A stretch of 64,000 nt of DNA from JAJFUI01 sp963754135 (GCA_963754135.1 CAVWEY010000002.1:124001-188000); one strand, 5' to 3'. Positions 8,037-18,510 are shown, counted from the stretch's first letter. The notes: generated by a model not told the origin, from the letters alone. Numbers and translations are program-made.

Positions 8037-9444
8037 CCGACTGAAACTGTTGTTTGCCGACGATGAGAAGTCGCTGCAAGAGTTGATGCGTCTGGAGTTG
8101 CCGCGGATGGGGCACGAGGCCACGGTCTGCTCCGACGGCGCCACCGCCCTGGCGGCCCTGGACCGCAACACCTACGACTGCATCCTCGTCGATCTGGACA
8201 TGCCGGGCTGCAACGGCATCGAGGTGATCGCCCGCGCCAAGCAGCTCGCGCCCGACACCGAGGCCGTGGTGCTGACCGGCAAATCGTCGCTGGAGACGGC
8301 CGTGGCCGCCCTCCGCTACGGCGCGTTCGACTACCTCACCAAACCCTGCCGGCTGGCCGAGTTGGAGGCCGTGCTGCGGCGCGTGGCCGAAAAACGCGAA
8401 CTCAGCAACAAGTACCGGGCGCTCCAGACGCGGTTGCGACGGATCGAGGGCGGGGCCGACCTGGTCGGCCAATCGGAGAAGATCGAGCAGGTCCGCCGCC
8501 TCATCGCCAAAGTCGCCCCGACCGATTCCACCGTGCTCATTCAAGGCGAAACCGGCACCGGCAAGGAACTGGTCGCCCGCGCAGTTCACGATCAGAGCCT
8601 GCGGGCGGAAATGCCCTTGGTGCCGGTCAATTGCGGCGCACTGCCGGAAAGCCTGATCGAGAGCGAGCTGTTCGGCCATCGCAAGGGGGCCTTCACCGGG
8701 GCCGACGAGCACCGCACGGGCCTGCTGCAAGTGGCCAACGGCGGCAGCCTGTTTCTCGACGAGATCGGCGAGTTGCCCAGCGCCGTGCAGGCGAAGCTCT
8801 TGCGGTTCCTCGAAAGCGGCGAGGTCCGCCGCCTGGGCGACAATGATTCTTTCACCTGCGATGTCCGCGTAATCTGCGCCACCAACCGCGACCTGGCCGG
8901 GATGGCCGCCGCGGGAGGGTTCCGCGAGGACCTCTGGTTCCGCATCAACACGTTCGAGATTCCGCTGCCGCCGTTGCGGGAGCGGGTCGAGGACATTCCG
9001 CTTTTGGCCCGGCGGCTGGCGGTGCGGTTCGGGGCGCCGCGGGGGAGCGAGGACGCGATCTTCGCCCCGGAAACGCTCGAGGTGCTCATGTCGCACACCT
9101 GGCCCGGCAACGTCCGCGAGCTGGCCAACTCGATCGAGCACGCGCTCATCCTTTGCGACGCGTTGCCCATCCGGCCGGAGCACCTGCCGCAACGGCTCGG
9201 CGCACGTCTCAGTAGAAGCGGCATCTTGCCGCTTCCTGAGCGGAAGCGGCAAGATGGCGCTCCTACGCCGGCGCTACGTCCCCTCGCGACGCTGAACCTC
9301 CGCGATTTGGAGGTGCAGGCGATTCACGAGGCGCTCGATCGTCACTCGGGCAACAAGCCCAAGGCCGCCGCGGAACTCGGCATCAGCCTCAAAACGCTCT
9401 ACAACAAGCTCAACCAGGCGACGGACCTGAGCAAGACGGCGTAG
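8017..9444 (+). CDS. Sigma54-dependent response regulator (NtrC family)
   Basis: Receiver, AAA+ and Fis-type DNA-binding domains in about 475 residues. It would be phosphorylated by the preceding kinase and activate sigma54 promoters. Receiver FADDEKS and LVDLDMPG (Asp59); AAA+ GETGTGKE, GAFTGA (the sigma54-contact loop), LFLDEIGELP and WPGNVREL; C-terminal helix-turn-helix PKAAAELGISLKTLYNKL. No ATG, GTG or TTG fits the ribosome binding site: AAGGAGG (8004-8010) is followed six bases later by ATC at 8017, the same spacing as in the kinase gene. CTG 8041 or TTG 8050 are alternatives. The start overlaps the kinase stop by 20 bases. A palindrome is embedded before the DNA-binding domain. Confidence 0.93.
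   Translation: MAPAPHNRLKLLFADDEKSLQELMRLELPRMGHEATVCSDGATALAALDRNTYDCILVDLDMPGCNGIEVIARAKQLAPDTEAVVLTGKSSLETAVAALRYGAFDYLTKPCRLAELEAVLRRVAEKRELSNKYRALQTRLRRIEGGADLVGQSEKIEQVRRLIAKVAPTDSTVLIQGETGTGKELVARAVHDQSLRAEMPLVPVNCGALPESLIESELFGHRKGAFTGADEHRTGLLQVANGGSLFLDEIGELPSAVQAKLLRFLESGEVRRLGDNDSFTCDVRVICATNRDLAGMAAAGGFREDLWFRINTFEIPLPPLRERVEDIPLLARRLAVRFGAPRGSEDAIFAPETLEVLMSHTWPGNVRELANSIEHALILCDALPIRPEHLPQRLGARLSRSGILPLPERKRQDGAPTPALRPLATLNLRDLEVQAIHEALDRHSGNKPKAAAELGISLKTLYNKLNQATDLSKTA
9214..9264. repeat. Palindromic element inside the response-regulator gene
   Basis: AGAAGCGGCATCTTGCCGCT (from 9214) is mirrored by GGAAGCGGCAAGATGGCGCT (from 9242). It encodes a linker (SGILPLPERKRQDGAP) between the AAA+ and Fis domains that is foreign to the family, and it preserves the frame. 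Confidence 0.75.
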
Positions 9445-9550
9445 ACTCCACTGGACTCTGCCGGTTGCCGAAGGTCTCTTGCTTCTGCGGCTCGAATTGC
9501 CGCAAGGCCGCGGGGCGTCGTTTTTCCCGGCTCTTTTCTTGAATCTTTTT

Positions 9551-9580
9551 TTGACTTCGGGCAAACGTCGGGCATATACA
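9551..9580 (+). promoter_or_regulatory. Putative promoter
   Basis: TTGACT (9551-9556) and TATACA (9575-9580) are 18 bases apart, downstream of the regulator gene and upstream of a possible small gene at 9663. Motif evidence only. Confidence 0.4.
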
Positions 9581-9662
9581 AGTACCGGGGGAAAACGGCG
9601 CGATTTCTCGGAGCCGATTGTCGGCGGCGCACCGTCCACCCGGCACGCGGAGCACGCCCGAC

Positions 9663-9878
9663 ATGATCCGTCCCATCGGACCGTTGCGTCATGCCTGGAC
9701 GTACACGCGGAGCACGAGGTTGCCTCGTTCGGGGCCGCCGCCGGGGGCGCCCGCCAGCCACTTGGGCGCCCTCCGGCGTCGCCACCTGTTGCGCGAGCAG
9801 CAGGAAGACCTCCAGGCCGGACTGGTCGATTACGTGGCGATTCCGCCTTATCCGTATCGGCCGCGGCCGCCGTCGTAG
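9663..9878 (+). CDS. Possible small protein, unknown
   Basis: A 71-residue frame starting at ATG 9663 with GGAG about 11 bases upstream and a plausible promoter at 9551. The product ends LRRRHLLREQQEDLQAGLVD followed by a Tyr/Pro/Arg tail; the middle could be a short helix. No family is recognised, and the repeats nearby make a chance frame quite possible. Confidence 0.3.
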   Translation: MIRPIGPLRHAWTYTRSTRLPRSGPPPGAPASHLGALRRRHLLREQQEDLQAGLVDYVAIPPYPYRPRPPS

Positions 9879-10078
9879 TTGGGGTTTCCTTTCTCTCACT
9901 CTTACATAGGAGGATCAGCCGATCGTAGACGCTGTGAATGTTTCCCACGGCGCGTTTGCCGTTATATGGACGTCTTGCTAATCCGCGGGCTTTTTGCGGC
10001 ATCGCTCCGCAGCCCTAATTGCGTGCTCATGCACGTCGCACGTCCCAGCGGCAAACGCGTCGGTATTTTCTTGAGGCC
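9879..10078. other. Intergenic stretch, nothing recognised
   Basis: About 200 bases between the possible small gene and a perfect inverted repeat. No frame with a ribosome binding site, RNA gene or promoter that can be defended was found. Confidence 0.5.
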
Positions 10079-10140
10079 GTAGGACGAGTTTTCCAACTCG
10101 TCCCGAGCGAGATACGGACGAGTTGGAAAACTCGTCCTAC
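10079..10140. repeat. Perfect 25-bp inverted repeat
   Basis: GTAGGACGAGTTTTCCAACT... (10079-10103) and its exact complement at 10116-10140 are separated by 12 bases. It sits nine bases before the 3' end of the GTPase gene, where it could also act as a transcription terminator stem. The tandem occurrence of the same half-site suggests a mobile palindromic element. Confidence 0.85.
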
Positions 10141-10148
10141 AGGCGGCT

Positions 10149-12121
<1,973 letters not shown>

Positions 12122-12125
<4 letters not shown>

Positions 12126-12217
12126 ACGCCGAGGACCTTTTCCAGAGCGGCAATCAGCGGAGGAAGGTCGTCAATGACAGTGTCCCATACCAGCCGGATG
12201 AGGTCATCATTGCTCAT
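12122..12217 (-). pseudogene. HEPN (HepT-like) toxin remnant with its core deleted
   Basis: A 31-residue frame starting MSNDD and ending LVWDTVIDDLPPLIAALEKV. The second part matches the C-terminus of DUF86/HepT proteins, but the whole catalytic core with the R-x4-H-x-Y motif is missing. The ATG overlaps the end of the nucleotidyltransferase gene by 11 bases, the usual arrangement of an intact pair. An internal deletion joined the start to the last helix, leaving the antitoxin partner alone. Confidence 0.65.
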
Positions 12218-12506
12218 ACAACACCTCGGCGGCGCGAACAACCTCGTCGCGGAAATAGCGGCTCAAGTCGGCAGCGGTGCGCAAGTCGGCTTTGCGTCCG
12301 AGGATCTCCGACAACTCGCGCTCCATCCCCGCCAAGCGGATCAACCCCACAGTCTGACCAGGCTCAAACTCCACAAGCACGTCAACGTCGCTGTCGTCGC
12401 GAAACCGTTCGCCCAACACTGATCCGAACAGCGCCAGACGTCGAATGTGGCGGCGGCGGGCAAAATCGGCGATTGCACGGCGGTCCACGGAAATCGCAGC
12501 AGGCAT
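12207..12506 (-). CDS. MntA-like minimal nucleotidyltransferase antitoxin (orphan)
   Basis: A 99-residue nucleotidyltransferase of the MNT (DNA polymerase beta-like) fold. The catalytic signature is GSV (28-30) with DSDVDVLVEF (Asp40, Asp42). In known MntA/HepT systems this enzyme adds AMP to the HEPN RNase and so neutralises it. ATG 12506 is preferred, with GGAAGAGG eight bases upstream. Its HEPN partner directly downstream is deleted to a remnant, so any present function would be solitary. Confidence 0.88.
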   Translation of the reverse strand: MPAAISVDRRAIADFARRRHIRRLALFGSVLGERFRDDSDVDVLVEFEPGQTVGLIRLAGMERELSEILGRKADLRTAADLSRYFRDEVVRAAEVLYEQ

Positions 12507-12536
12507 GGATTGCACCTCTTCCGATTCTCGGTCTCA

Positions 12537-12734
12537 TCACGCTTGTGGTTGTAGCGGCATTTGGAAACGAACCGCAACGTTCTTCAAAAACGACCCTAAT
12601 AACGGGTCGGCGGCGATCCGCTCTTGTTGGCTGAGACGAGCCTGTTCGGAACTGGCGCCCGCGTACTCCTTCAGCAGCCTTTGTTGGATATCCCACTTCA
12701 TTTTCACGCAATCGAAATCATCGGGCTTCTTCAT
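12537..12734 (-). CDS. Small hypothetical protein
   Basis: A 65-residue, mostly helical, charged protein beginning MKKPDDFDCVKMKWDIQQRL. A very good ribosome binding site (GGAGGTGATC) precedes the ATG, which supports it as real. It lies 30 bases upstream of the orphan nucleotidyltransferase on the same strand and may be transcribed with it. Function not recognised. Confidence 0.65.
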   Translation of the reverse strand: MKKPDDFDCVKMKWDIQQRLLKEYAGASSEQARLSQQERIAADPLLGSFLKNVAVRFQMPLQPQA

Positions 12735-12826
12735 GTGTCGATCACCTCCAGCGGGGAGTAAATCCGGATCGCGTTAACTCTATTCTACACGAATCCCCCA
12801 CTCTAGTGGAGAGCAGTCATCAGCGC

Positions 12827-14098
12827 TCACGCGCCTCCCAGCACCACCGCCACCGCCTGGCCATGCCGGCTGTGGCTGAGGACCAGGGCAACGGACTTGG
12901 CCAATGGCGCCGGTTGGCCGTGGATTACGTTGATCGGGCACTGCGGGTCGGGGTACTCGTAGTTAAGGGTGGGCGGGATCAGTCCGTGCTGCAATGCCAG
13001 GACGCCCACGACCGTTTCCAGCGCCCCGGCCGCCGTCCCGAGATGCCCGAAATAGCTCTTCGGCGCAGTGACCGGCACGCCGCCCAAGGTTTCGCGGATC
13101 GCCTGGGCCTCGATCCGGTCGTCGTCGATGGTGCTCAGGCCGTGGGCGACGACCATTCCCACGTCGGCCGGGGCCAGGCCGGCGTCGCGCAAGGCGGCCA
13201 GGATCACTCGGCGGACGGCCTCGCCCAACGGACACTGGCCGTTGCGGCGGGGGGCGAAGACGCCGGCATAGCCCAGGACGCGGGCCAGGGCGGCCGCGCC
13301 GCGGGCTTGGGCACGGGGCCCCGACTCGAGGACCACCGCCGCCGCCCCTTCACCGTTGACCATTCCGTCGCGCCGGGCGTCAAAGGGGCGGGAGGCTGCC
13401 TCGGGGGCGTCGCCCCGCCGCGACAAGCCCAGCATCGGGCCTCGCACCCAATCCGTCGGATGAAGCCGGGCGCCAACGCCGCCGACAATCAGGGCATCGG
13501 CTTGCCCCCGCTCGAGAATCCGCACGGCCTCGGCCAGCGCCGAGAGGCTCGACACGTCGCCCAACGTGATCGAGTTGTTCGGGCCGCGGGCGTCTTGGCC
13601 GATGCCGATGTGGCAGGCCGGCATGTTCGGCAGGTACTTCAACATCCAAAGCGGGAACAGTTCGGACGCGGCCGTCTGGCCCCAGCGGCCGAGATCGACC
13701 TTCCCGTCAACGGTGCAAGTGCGGCACGGGCCGATCAGCTCGTCCAGTTCGCAAGGGATCACGCCGGCCCCGAAGACCACGCCCAGCCGCTCAGGATCGA
13801 CCGGTTTTTCCCGCAGGCCGGCGTCTGCGCAGGCCAGATCGGCCGCCGCGAAGGCCAATTGGATGTCGCGGCTCATCACCTTGAGGCTCTTCCGCGGCCG
13901 GACGTACTGCTTGGGGTCGAAATCGGCCACTTGGCCCCCGATCGCCGGCGGAGCGGTCGGGTCAACCGCCATTTCGAACCGCCGGATGCCGCTGCGGCCT
14001 TCGCCCAGCGCCGCCCAGAACGGCTCCTTCCCGATGCCGATCGGGCTGACTACTCCCATACCGGTGACGACGATTGCTCGATCGGATGCCATAGACAT
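12827..14098 (-). CDS. Beta-ketoacyl synthase homologue lacking the active-site cysteine
   Basis: A 423-residue thiolase-fold protein of the KAS II/FabF type. The two histidines of the catalytic triad are kept (VVAHG, His319; SYFGHLG, His352), but the nucleophile position, normally TACS-like, reads ITLGDVSS with Asp181 in place of Cys. This resembles chain-length-factor subunits, which pair with an active ketosynthase, or a decarboxylating variant. ATG 14098 or 14092. No partner ketosynthase or acyl carrier protein is visible beside it. Its substrate is unknown. Confidence 0.87.
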   Translation of the reverse strand: MSMASDRAIVVTGMGVVSPIGIGKEPFWAALGEGRSGIRRFEMAVDPTAPPAIGGQVADFDPKQYVRPRKSLKVMSRDIQLAFAAADLACADAGLREKPVDPERLGVVFGAGVIPCELDELIGPCRTCTVDGKVDLGRWGQTAASELFPLWMLKYLPNMPACHIGIGQDARGPNNSITLGDVSSLSALAEAVRILERGQADALIVGGVGARLHPTDWVRGPMLGLSRRGDAPEAASRPFDARRDGMVNGEGAAAVVLESGPRAQARGAAALARVLGYAGVFAPRRNGQCPLGEAVRRVILAALRDAGLAPADVGMVVAHGLSTIDDDRIEAQAIRETLGGVPVTAPKSYFGHLGTAAGALETVVGVLALQHGLIPPTLNYEYPDPQCPINVIHGQPAPLAKSVALVLSHSRHGQAVAVVLGGA

Positions 14099-14139
14099 TA
14101 TCGTAACCTGATTGGGGCCACAACCAAAGACCCCTCGCA

Positions 14140-14541
14140 ATGGTGTGGCAATTGACAGCGGAAGCAGGGAGTCGTAGGATTCATCGCGGCAAGGAAATGG
14201 CCAAGACCGTGATGGTCACGATCGACGGCAAAATGGCGATGGCGGTGCTGCCCGCCTCGCGCAAAGTGAGCTTCGACCTGCTGCGGGAGGCGGCGGGGTC
14301 CGGGAGCGTGCAGCTTGCCGGCGAGCGGGCGTTCGGCGAGATGTTCCCCGGCTGCGAGTTGGGCGCCATGCCCCCCTTCGGAAACCTCTACCAGATGGAC
14401 GTCTACGTCTCGAAGCTGCTCAGCGAGGACGAGGAGATCGCCTTCAACGCCGGCTCCCACACCGAGCTGATGCGGCTCGGCTTCAAGGATTTCCAACGGC
14501 TGGTCAAGCCGAAGGTGGCCAGGATCGCATACGGGGAGTAG
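14140..14541 (+). CDS. YbaK/ProX-type aminoacyl-tRNA deacylase domain, N-terminally short
   Basis: The family hydrolyses mischarged aminoacyl-tRNA. The core is clear: AKTVMVTIDGKMAMAVLPAS, FPGCELGAMPPFGNLY and FNAGSHTELMRL. At 133 residues it is shorter than usual: the first 30-40 residues of the domain are replaced by an unrelated stretch (MVWQLTAEAGSRRIHRGKE) and there is no ribosome binding site, so the 5' end may be truncated. The conserved catalytic Lys (TVMVTIDGK region) is retained. Confidence 0.8.
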   Translation: MVWQLTAEAGSRRIHRGKEMAKTVMVTIDGKMAMAVLPASRKVSFDLLREAAGSGSVQLAGERAFGEMFPGCELGAMPPFGNLYQMDVYVSKLLSEDEEIAFNAGSHTELMRLGFKDFQRLVKPKVARIAYGE

Positions 14542-14559
14542 CCGCGGGGGACAGGGACG

Positions 14560-16218
14560 ATGACTTCGGTGCTCCAATTGCAGTTCCACAACAAGCTACT
14601 TGGGTTGGCGATCGTATGGTGGCAACCGTTTGCGCTGTTCTGCCTCCTGACGATCCTCATGATGAGCCTGTTCGGCCTGCTGGCGATCTGGGCCGGCCTG
14701 GGGCGAGGGCATTGGTTCTTGCGGGCTGCGGTGGTCCTGGGCTGCATTTCGCTCCTGCTGGTGATTCCGGCCTTTGAGCTTGTGACAGTCTACGTGATTC
14801 AAGCCGGATTGACGGTCGTTGCCCTGGGGGCATGGCGGAACTGGCGGCTCGCGCGTTGCGCGGTGGCCGTTGTGGTGCAGCCGTCCCGGCTGCACTGTGC
14901 AGGCGAGACGCCTGCACCACAAGTCGCCGAAACAGGCCAACGGTCGCCGTGGCAGTTTTCGATCCTTGATCTCCTCTTGCTGACGGCGTTGGCGGCGTGG
15001 GTATGCGCCATGCTGACCAGCGCGCCGCCAGCGGCCTGGGCAGGTTGGCCCGCGCTGCTGGCGGAAGGCGTAATCATGGCGGCGCTGAGCGTCGGCATGG
15101 CGTGGATCGCCTTGAGCGACGGCCGCCGCTGGGTGCGGCTGCCCCTGTTCTTCATTCTGTTTCCCGCGGCGCTGATGGCGGCGTGGCTCGAATTGTGGCA
15201 GTGGGCACGCCCGGCCAGCACGACTGTGCGCCGGAATTCGTGGCAAACCGGGCTCTCTCGCGCGGGGCTGGTTCTGGTTAGCCTTGCGATTCTCGCACCG
15301 GCCGCCGCAGTCGTTTGGCGGCTGGCTCACCCTCGCACGGCCCCAGAATTGATCCCGCCGAGCCCAAACGGCTACGATGACCTAGTTCGCGCAGGCGCGC
15401 TAATCGAAAACGTCAACGTGCCTGATTTCGACACCGCCACCCGCGCAACTGAAAGCGTATGTTGCCCAGTGCGGCGCGGTGTATGCTCCGGTGCGAGCGG
15501 CGCTTGACAAACCGTGTCAGGCGCCGCGCGGTGGGAAGAAGACGACCTCAACGAGTGCCAAAGGCAAGTGCAGTTGATCAGGGCGATTACCCGGGCGCTA
15601 TACGGGCAGGGGCAATTGGCGATGGCAGAGGGCCGCACGGCAAACGCCGTCGCGGCGTACACGCAAGCGATCCGGCTTGGCCGCGCCTCGGTGAACGGGG
15701 GCACCGTGTTGGACTTGCTAATGGCGGTTGTCGCCGAGGCCAACGGACGCACAGGAATTGCCAAGATGCGGAAATCGTTTTCGGCGGACAACTGCGTCGC
15801 CCTAATTCCGAAGCTGAAAGACTTGATAGATCGACCGCTGCCGCTCGATGAGTGTTGGGCTCGGGACCACGCTTGGGTGGACCACGCCTATGGCTGGCAG
15901 GGGCGTTTCTTGGTGTTCATCGATCAGTTTTTCGACCAAAACGGCGGGGCTCGAAAGGCTACGAGATACCTCGCAGACCGTGAACTCGCCCAATCCCGGC
16001 TGCTGCTGTGCGAGTTGGCGATCCGGGCGTACTCGCTTGAGCGCGGCCGGAACCCGGCGGCGTTGGCCGACCTCGTGCCGCGTTACCTGCCTGAGGTACC
16101 CAAGGACCCCTTCAACGGCGGCGACTTCGTCTACCGCGTAACGCCCAGCGGCTATGAGTTGCACAGCGTCGAGATCGAATCCGCAAGCGGGCGACCGTTC
16201 TCGGCAGACAATCCCTAA
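14560..16218 (+). CDS. Planctomycete-type membrane protein of unknown function (two frameshifts)
   Basis: About 552 residues when corrected. The N-terminal half has seven or eight hydrophobic helices. The C-terminal half opens with PPSPNGYDDLVRAG and ends LERGRNPAALADLVPRYLPE, KDPFNGG..VYRV, a layout I associate with planctomycete membrane proteins of unknown role. Near 15446 one extra base shifts the frame (the other frame reads AQLKAYVAQCGAVYAPVRAA), and near 15520 a second shift restores it, with a stop between. A palindrome at 14872 is read through. The gene is either decayed or carries two sequencing errors. Confidence 0.7.
14872..14920. repeat. Palindromic element in the membrane-protein gene
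   Basis: GTGGTGCAGCCGTCCCGGCT... (14872-14895) is mirrored with a few mismatches by 14897-14920. It translates in frame into a soluble loop (QPSRLHCAGETPAPQ) between membrane helices. Confidence 0.65.
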
Positions 16219-16619
16219 CGATTGGCTCGGCCTGACTTCAGGTCCGTCTTTTTCAGATGCACCAGGCGCAGCCCCAGCATGTCCACCGCTGCCTGGCACT
16301 GCTCCAGAACGATGTAGCCCAGGAGCGGCTCGTAGATGCCGTCGGCCGGCTGCATGTCGAGAAACAAGACTTCGCCGTAAACCGGCGAGAATCCTTCGAC
16401 GCGGATTTCGACCGGCCCGCAGACCGGCGCCCTGACCAATGCTTGGGTGGCCGCTTCGCAGTCGATTTCGCGGATCACGTTGAGCTTGCCCAGCCGGCCT
16501 TGCCAGGCCTTGGGGAGAACCATGTACGCCGACCCGGTATCGACCAGGGCGTCACATTCCAGCGTCTTGCCGGGATCGAGCAGGCTGCCGATCCGGACAT
16601 TGGCCACGATTCGTCCCAT
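16215..16619 (-). CDS. Retropepsin-like aspartic protease domain protein
   Basis: A 134-residue protein of the clan AA aspartic protease type. The catalytic signature is ALVDTGSAYMVLP (Asp27), followed by the beta-strand pattern and the LLGYIVLEQ segment expected of the single-lobe fold, which would work as a dimer. GGAGGAG eight bases upstream selects ATG 16619. It is convergent with the gene ending at 16218, with a 4-base overlap. Substrate unknown. Confidence 0.85.
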   Translation of the reverse strand: MGRIVANVRIGSLLDPGKTLECDALVDTGSAYMVLPKAWQGRLGKLNVIREIDCEAATQALVRAPVCGPVEIRVEGFSPVYGEVLFLDMQPADGIYEPLLGYIVLEQCQAAVDMLGLRLVHLKKTDLKSGRANR

Positions 16620-16800
16620 CTCGATTCTCCTCCACGCCACAGGGGCATTTTAACTTGGGTATCAATGGGGGGCAAGTGATACGGCGGAATGACCGGGGGG
16701 GACATGGAGACGTGTCTCGGCCATTTTTCCTGCTGACGCGGATCGGGCGGGCGCGTAGAATGGAGGGAATGCCTGCCATCCGCCCCAAGACGCCGCCTCG

Positions 16801-18255
16801 ATGAGCCCTCCCGCCTCCGCCGTCCTCCGCCCGCCCCGGCGAAAAAAGGGGGACAGGCACCGTTTGCCGGAACGGCCCGAAGGGTGCTGCGCACAAACGG
16901 CGCCTGTCCCCCTTTTTTCGCCGCATTTTGTCTACGGCCGGCAGTTCTGGCTGGCCTACACGTCCAACGCCCTGCTGCTGATGGCCGTGGCACTGCTGTT
17001 CCGCTATGCCGACTTCATTACACTCTTGGGTGGAACTGAGTTCCACCTCGGCTGGATCGTCGGCATCGGCACGCTCGGCAGTCTCTTCACCCGGCTCCTG
17101 ATCGGCTCCTGGCTGGACCGCTATGGCACTCGGCTGCTCTGGATCGGCTCCGCGCTGCTGTTCGCGGCCACCTGCTTCGCCCACCTGGCCGTGCGGAGCC
17201 ACACGGGCGTGGCCATCTACCTGTTGCGCATCTCATATTGCTGCGCAGTGGCGGGGGCCAACGGCGCCTCGATGACGTTCATCTCCAAGTGCGGCCCAAG
17301 GGAACGCCTCGCGGAACTCGTCGGCATGTTGGGCACCGCCGGCTTTCTCGCTTACATCGTCGGCACTCCGCTGGGCGACCTGCTGCTCGGGTCGCTCTCC
17401 GTTGGACGCACCCAGGTCGTCGAGATGTTCGTGCTGGCCGGGCTGTTGGCGATCTGCTCGTTGCCGTTTGCCTGGGCGGCCACGCGGGCGGAAGCGCGAG
17501 AGCACGGCCAAATGCAGGGCACTAGCCGCTCGCGCAAGAATAACGCCGCAAATTGGGTGGCACGCCCTGAAAGGGCGTGGCGGGCATCAACGTTGAATTC
17601 TGCGACTCGCCACGCCCTTTCAGGGCGTGCCACCCAACGCAGGACTCAACCACCAAATCCCTCGCTGCTGAGCCTGCTGCGACGCCACCATCCCGGCGTG
17701 GTGTTGGCGGTCGGGGTGGCGATGGGCATCGGCCTGGGGCTGCCCACCACCTTCCTGCGGACCTACGCCACGGACTTGGGCATCCCGCGGATCGGCCTGT
17801 TCTTTATGGTCTACGCCGTCGCGGCCATCATTACCCGCGTCCTCACCCGCCGCTGGCCCGAGCGGTTCGGCCCCCGGCCCATCATCCTGCTGGGCATGGC
17901 CGGCATGGCGGCCAGCCTGCTGCTGTTCCTGCCGGTCCGGGCGGAGTGGCACCTGGTCCTGCCGGCTATCGGCTTCGGCTGCTCGCACGCCGTCCTCTTC
18001 CCGTCGGTCGTGGCGGCCGGCAGCGCTACGTTTCCGTTGGCGAACCGCGGGCTGGCCACCCTCCTGGTGCTGGCCACCTGGGACGCGGGCCAATTGATCG
18101 GCGCCCCCACCGCCGGGGCCGTGCTCCGCTACAGCCCCCTGGCCGGCTTGCCCCCCTATCCGACCATGTTCCTGGTAATCGCCGCCCTGCTGGCGCTCAT
18201 GGGCGCGTGGTACTCCGTCGGCAGCCGGATAACCGTGGGGTCAGACCGTGATTAG
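16801..18255 (+). CDS. MFS transporter carrying three palindromic insertions
   Basis: A 484-residue major facilitator superfamily transporter with about twelve hydrophobic helices in two halves (GSWLDRYGTRLLW loop in the first half). Substrate unknown. The N-terminal tail (residues about 13-40) is encoded by a palindrome at 16840, the central cytoplasmic loop contains another at 17555, and the last residues and the stop codon are provided by a third at 18237. All three keep the frame and fall in tails or the loop, where insertions are tolerated. No ribosome binding site is evident at ATG 16801. Confidence 0.87.
   Translation: MSPPASAVLRPPRRKKGDRHRLPERPEGCCAQTAPVPLFSPHFVYGRQFWLAYTSNALLLMAVALLFRYADFITLLGGTEFHLGWIVGIGTLGSLFTRLLIGSWLDRYGTRLLWIGSALLFAATCFAHLAVRSHTGVAIYLLRISYCCAVAGANGASMTFISKCGPRERLAELVGMLGTAGFLAYIVGTPLGDLLLGSLSVGRTQVVEMFVLAGLLAICSLPFAWAATRAEAREHGQMQGTSRSRKNNAANWVARPERAWRASTLNSATRHALSGRATQRRTQPPNPSLLSLLRRHHPGVVLAVGVAMGIGLGLPTTFLRTYATDLGIPRIGLFFMVYAVAAIITRVLTRRWPERFGPRPIILLGMAGMAASLLLFLPVRAEWHLVLPAIGFGCSHAVLFPSVVAAGSATFPLANRGLATLLVLATWDAGQLIGAPTAGAVLRYSPLAGLPPYPTMFLVIAALLALMGAWYSVGSRITVGSDRD
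16840..16920. repeat. Palindromic element, family shared with 54863-54943
   Basis: 26-bp arms (16840-16865, 16895-16920) pair with one mismatch and begin CGAAAAAAGGGGGACAGG. The 29-base centre contains CGGCCCGAAGGGTGCTGCGC, present in inverted orientation with one substitution in the centre of the element at 54863-54943. The shared centre with differing arms identifies one repeat family. Confidence 0.85.
17555..17635. repeat. Perfect 26-bp inverted repeat in the MFS gene
   Basis: GGGTGGCACGCCCTGAAAGG... (17555-17580) and its exact complement at 17610-17635 flank a 29-base spacer. The outer GGGTGGCACG is shared with the element at 48520-48601. Confidence 0.88.
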
Positions 18256-18326
18256 TGATTAGCGGGTGAAGGCTTATATCAAAGCGATAACCATTGCCCG
18301 CTAATCACTAGTCACGGTCTGACCCC
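18237..18326. repeat. 30-bp inverted repeat at the MFS 3' end
   Basis: GGGGTCAGACCGTGATTAGT... (18237-18266) pairs with 18297-18326 with one mismatch. It holds the MFS stop codon and could also serve as a terminator stem. Confidence 0.85.
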
Positions 18327-18426
18327 ATAAGGCGCGCGAATCCGGTTGACTTTTCCGCCCAATCAGGGTCGAATATACTGTAGAGAGCCAGGCGGGCCGG
18401 CTACCGGTGGGCAAGAGCTTCAGCCG

Positions 18427-18492
18427 CGTAGGTTATGCTTGAGCATAACACCTCGATCGGTGTGTCGGTGTCATGCTGAAGCATAACCTACG
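18427..18492. repeat. Palindromic element before the pseudopilin gene
   Basis: CGTAGGTTATGCTTGAGCAT (18427-18446) is mirrored at 18473-18492 with one mismatch. It occupies the space where the promoter or leader of the pilin gene would be, ending 18 bases before the start codon. Confidence 0.8.
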
Positions 18493-18510
18493 GCAACAGG
18501 AGCACTTCTG

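Noticed and set aside
17555..18492. Possible CRISPR-like array
   Set aside because: The repeats are single inverted pairs of different families without regular direct repeats and spacers, and no cas genes are present.
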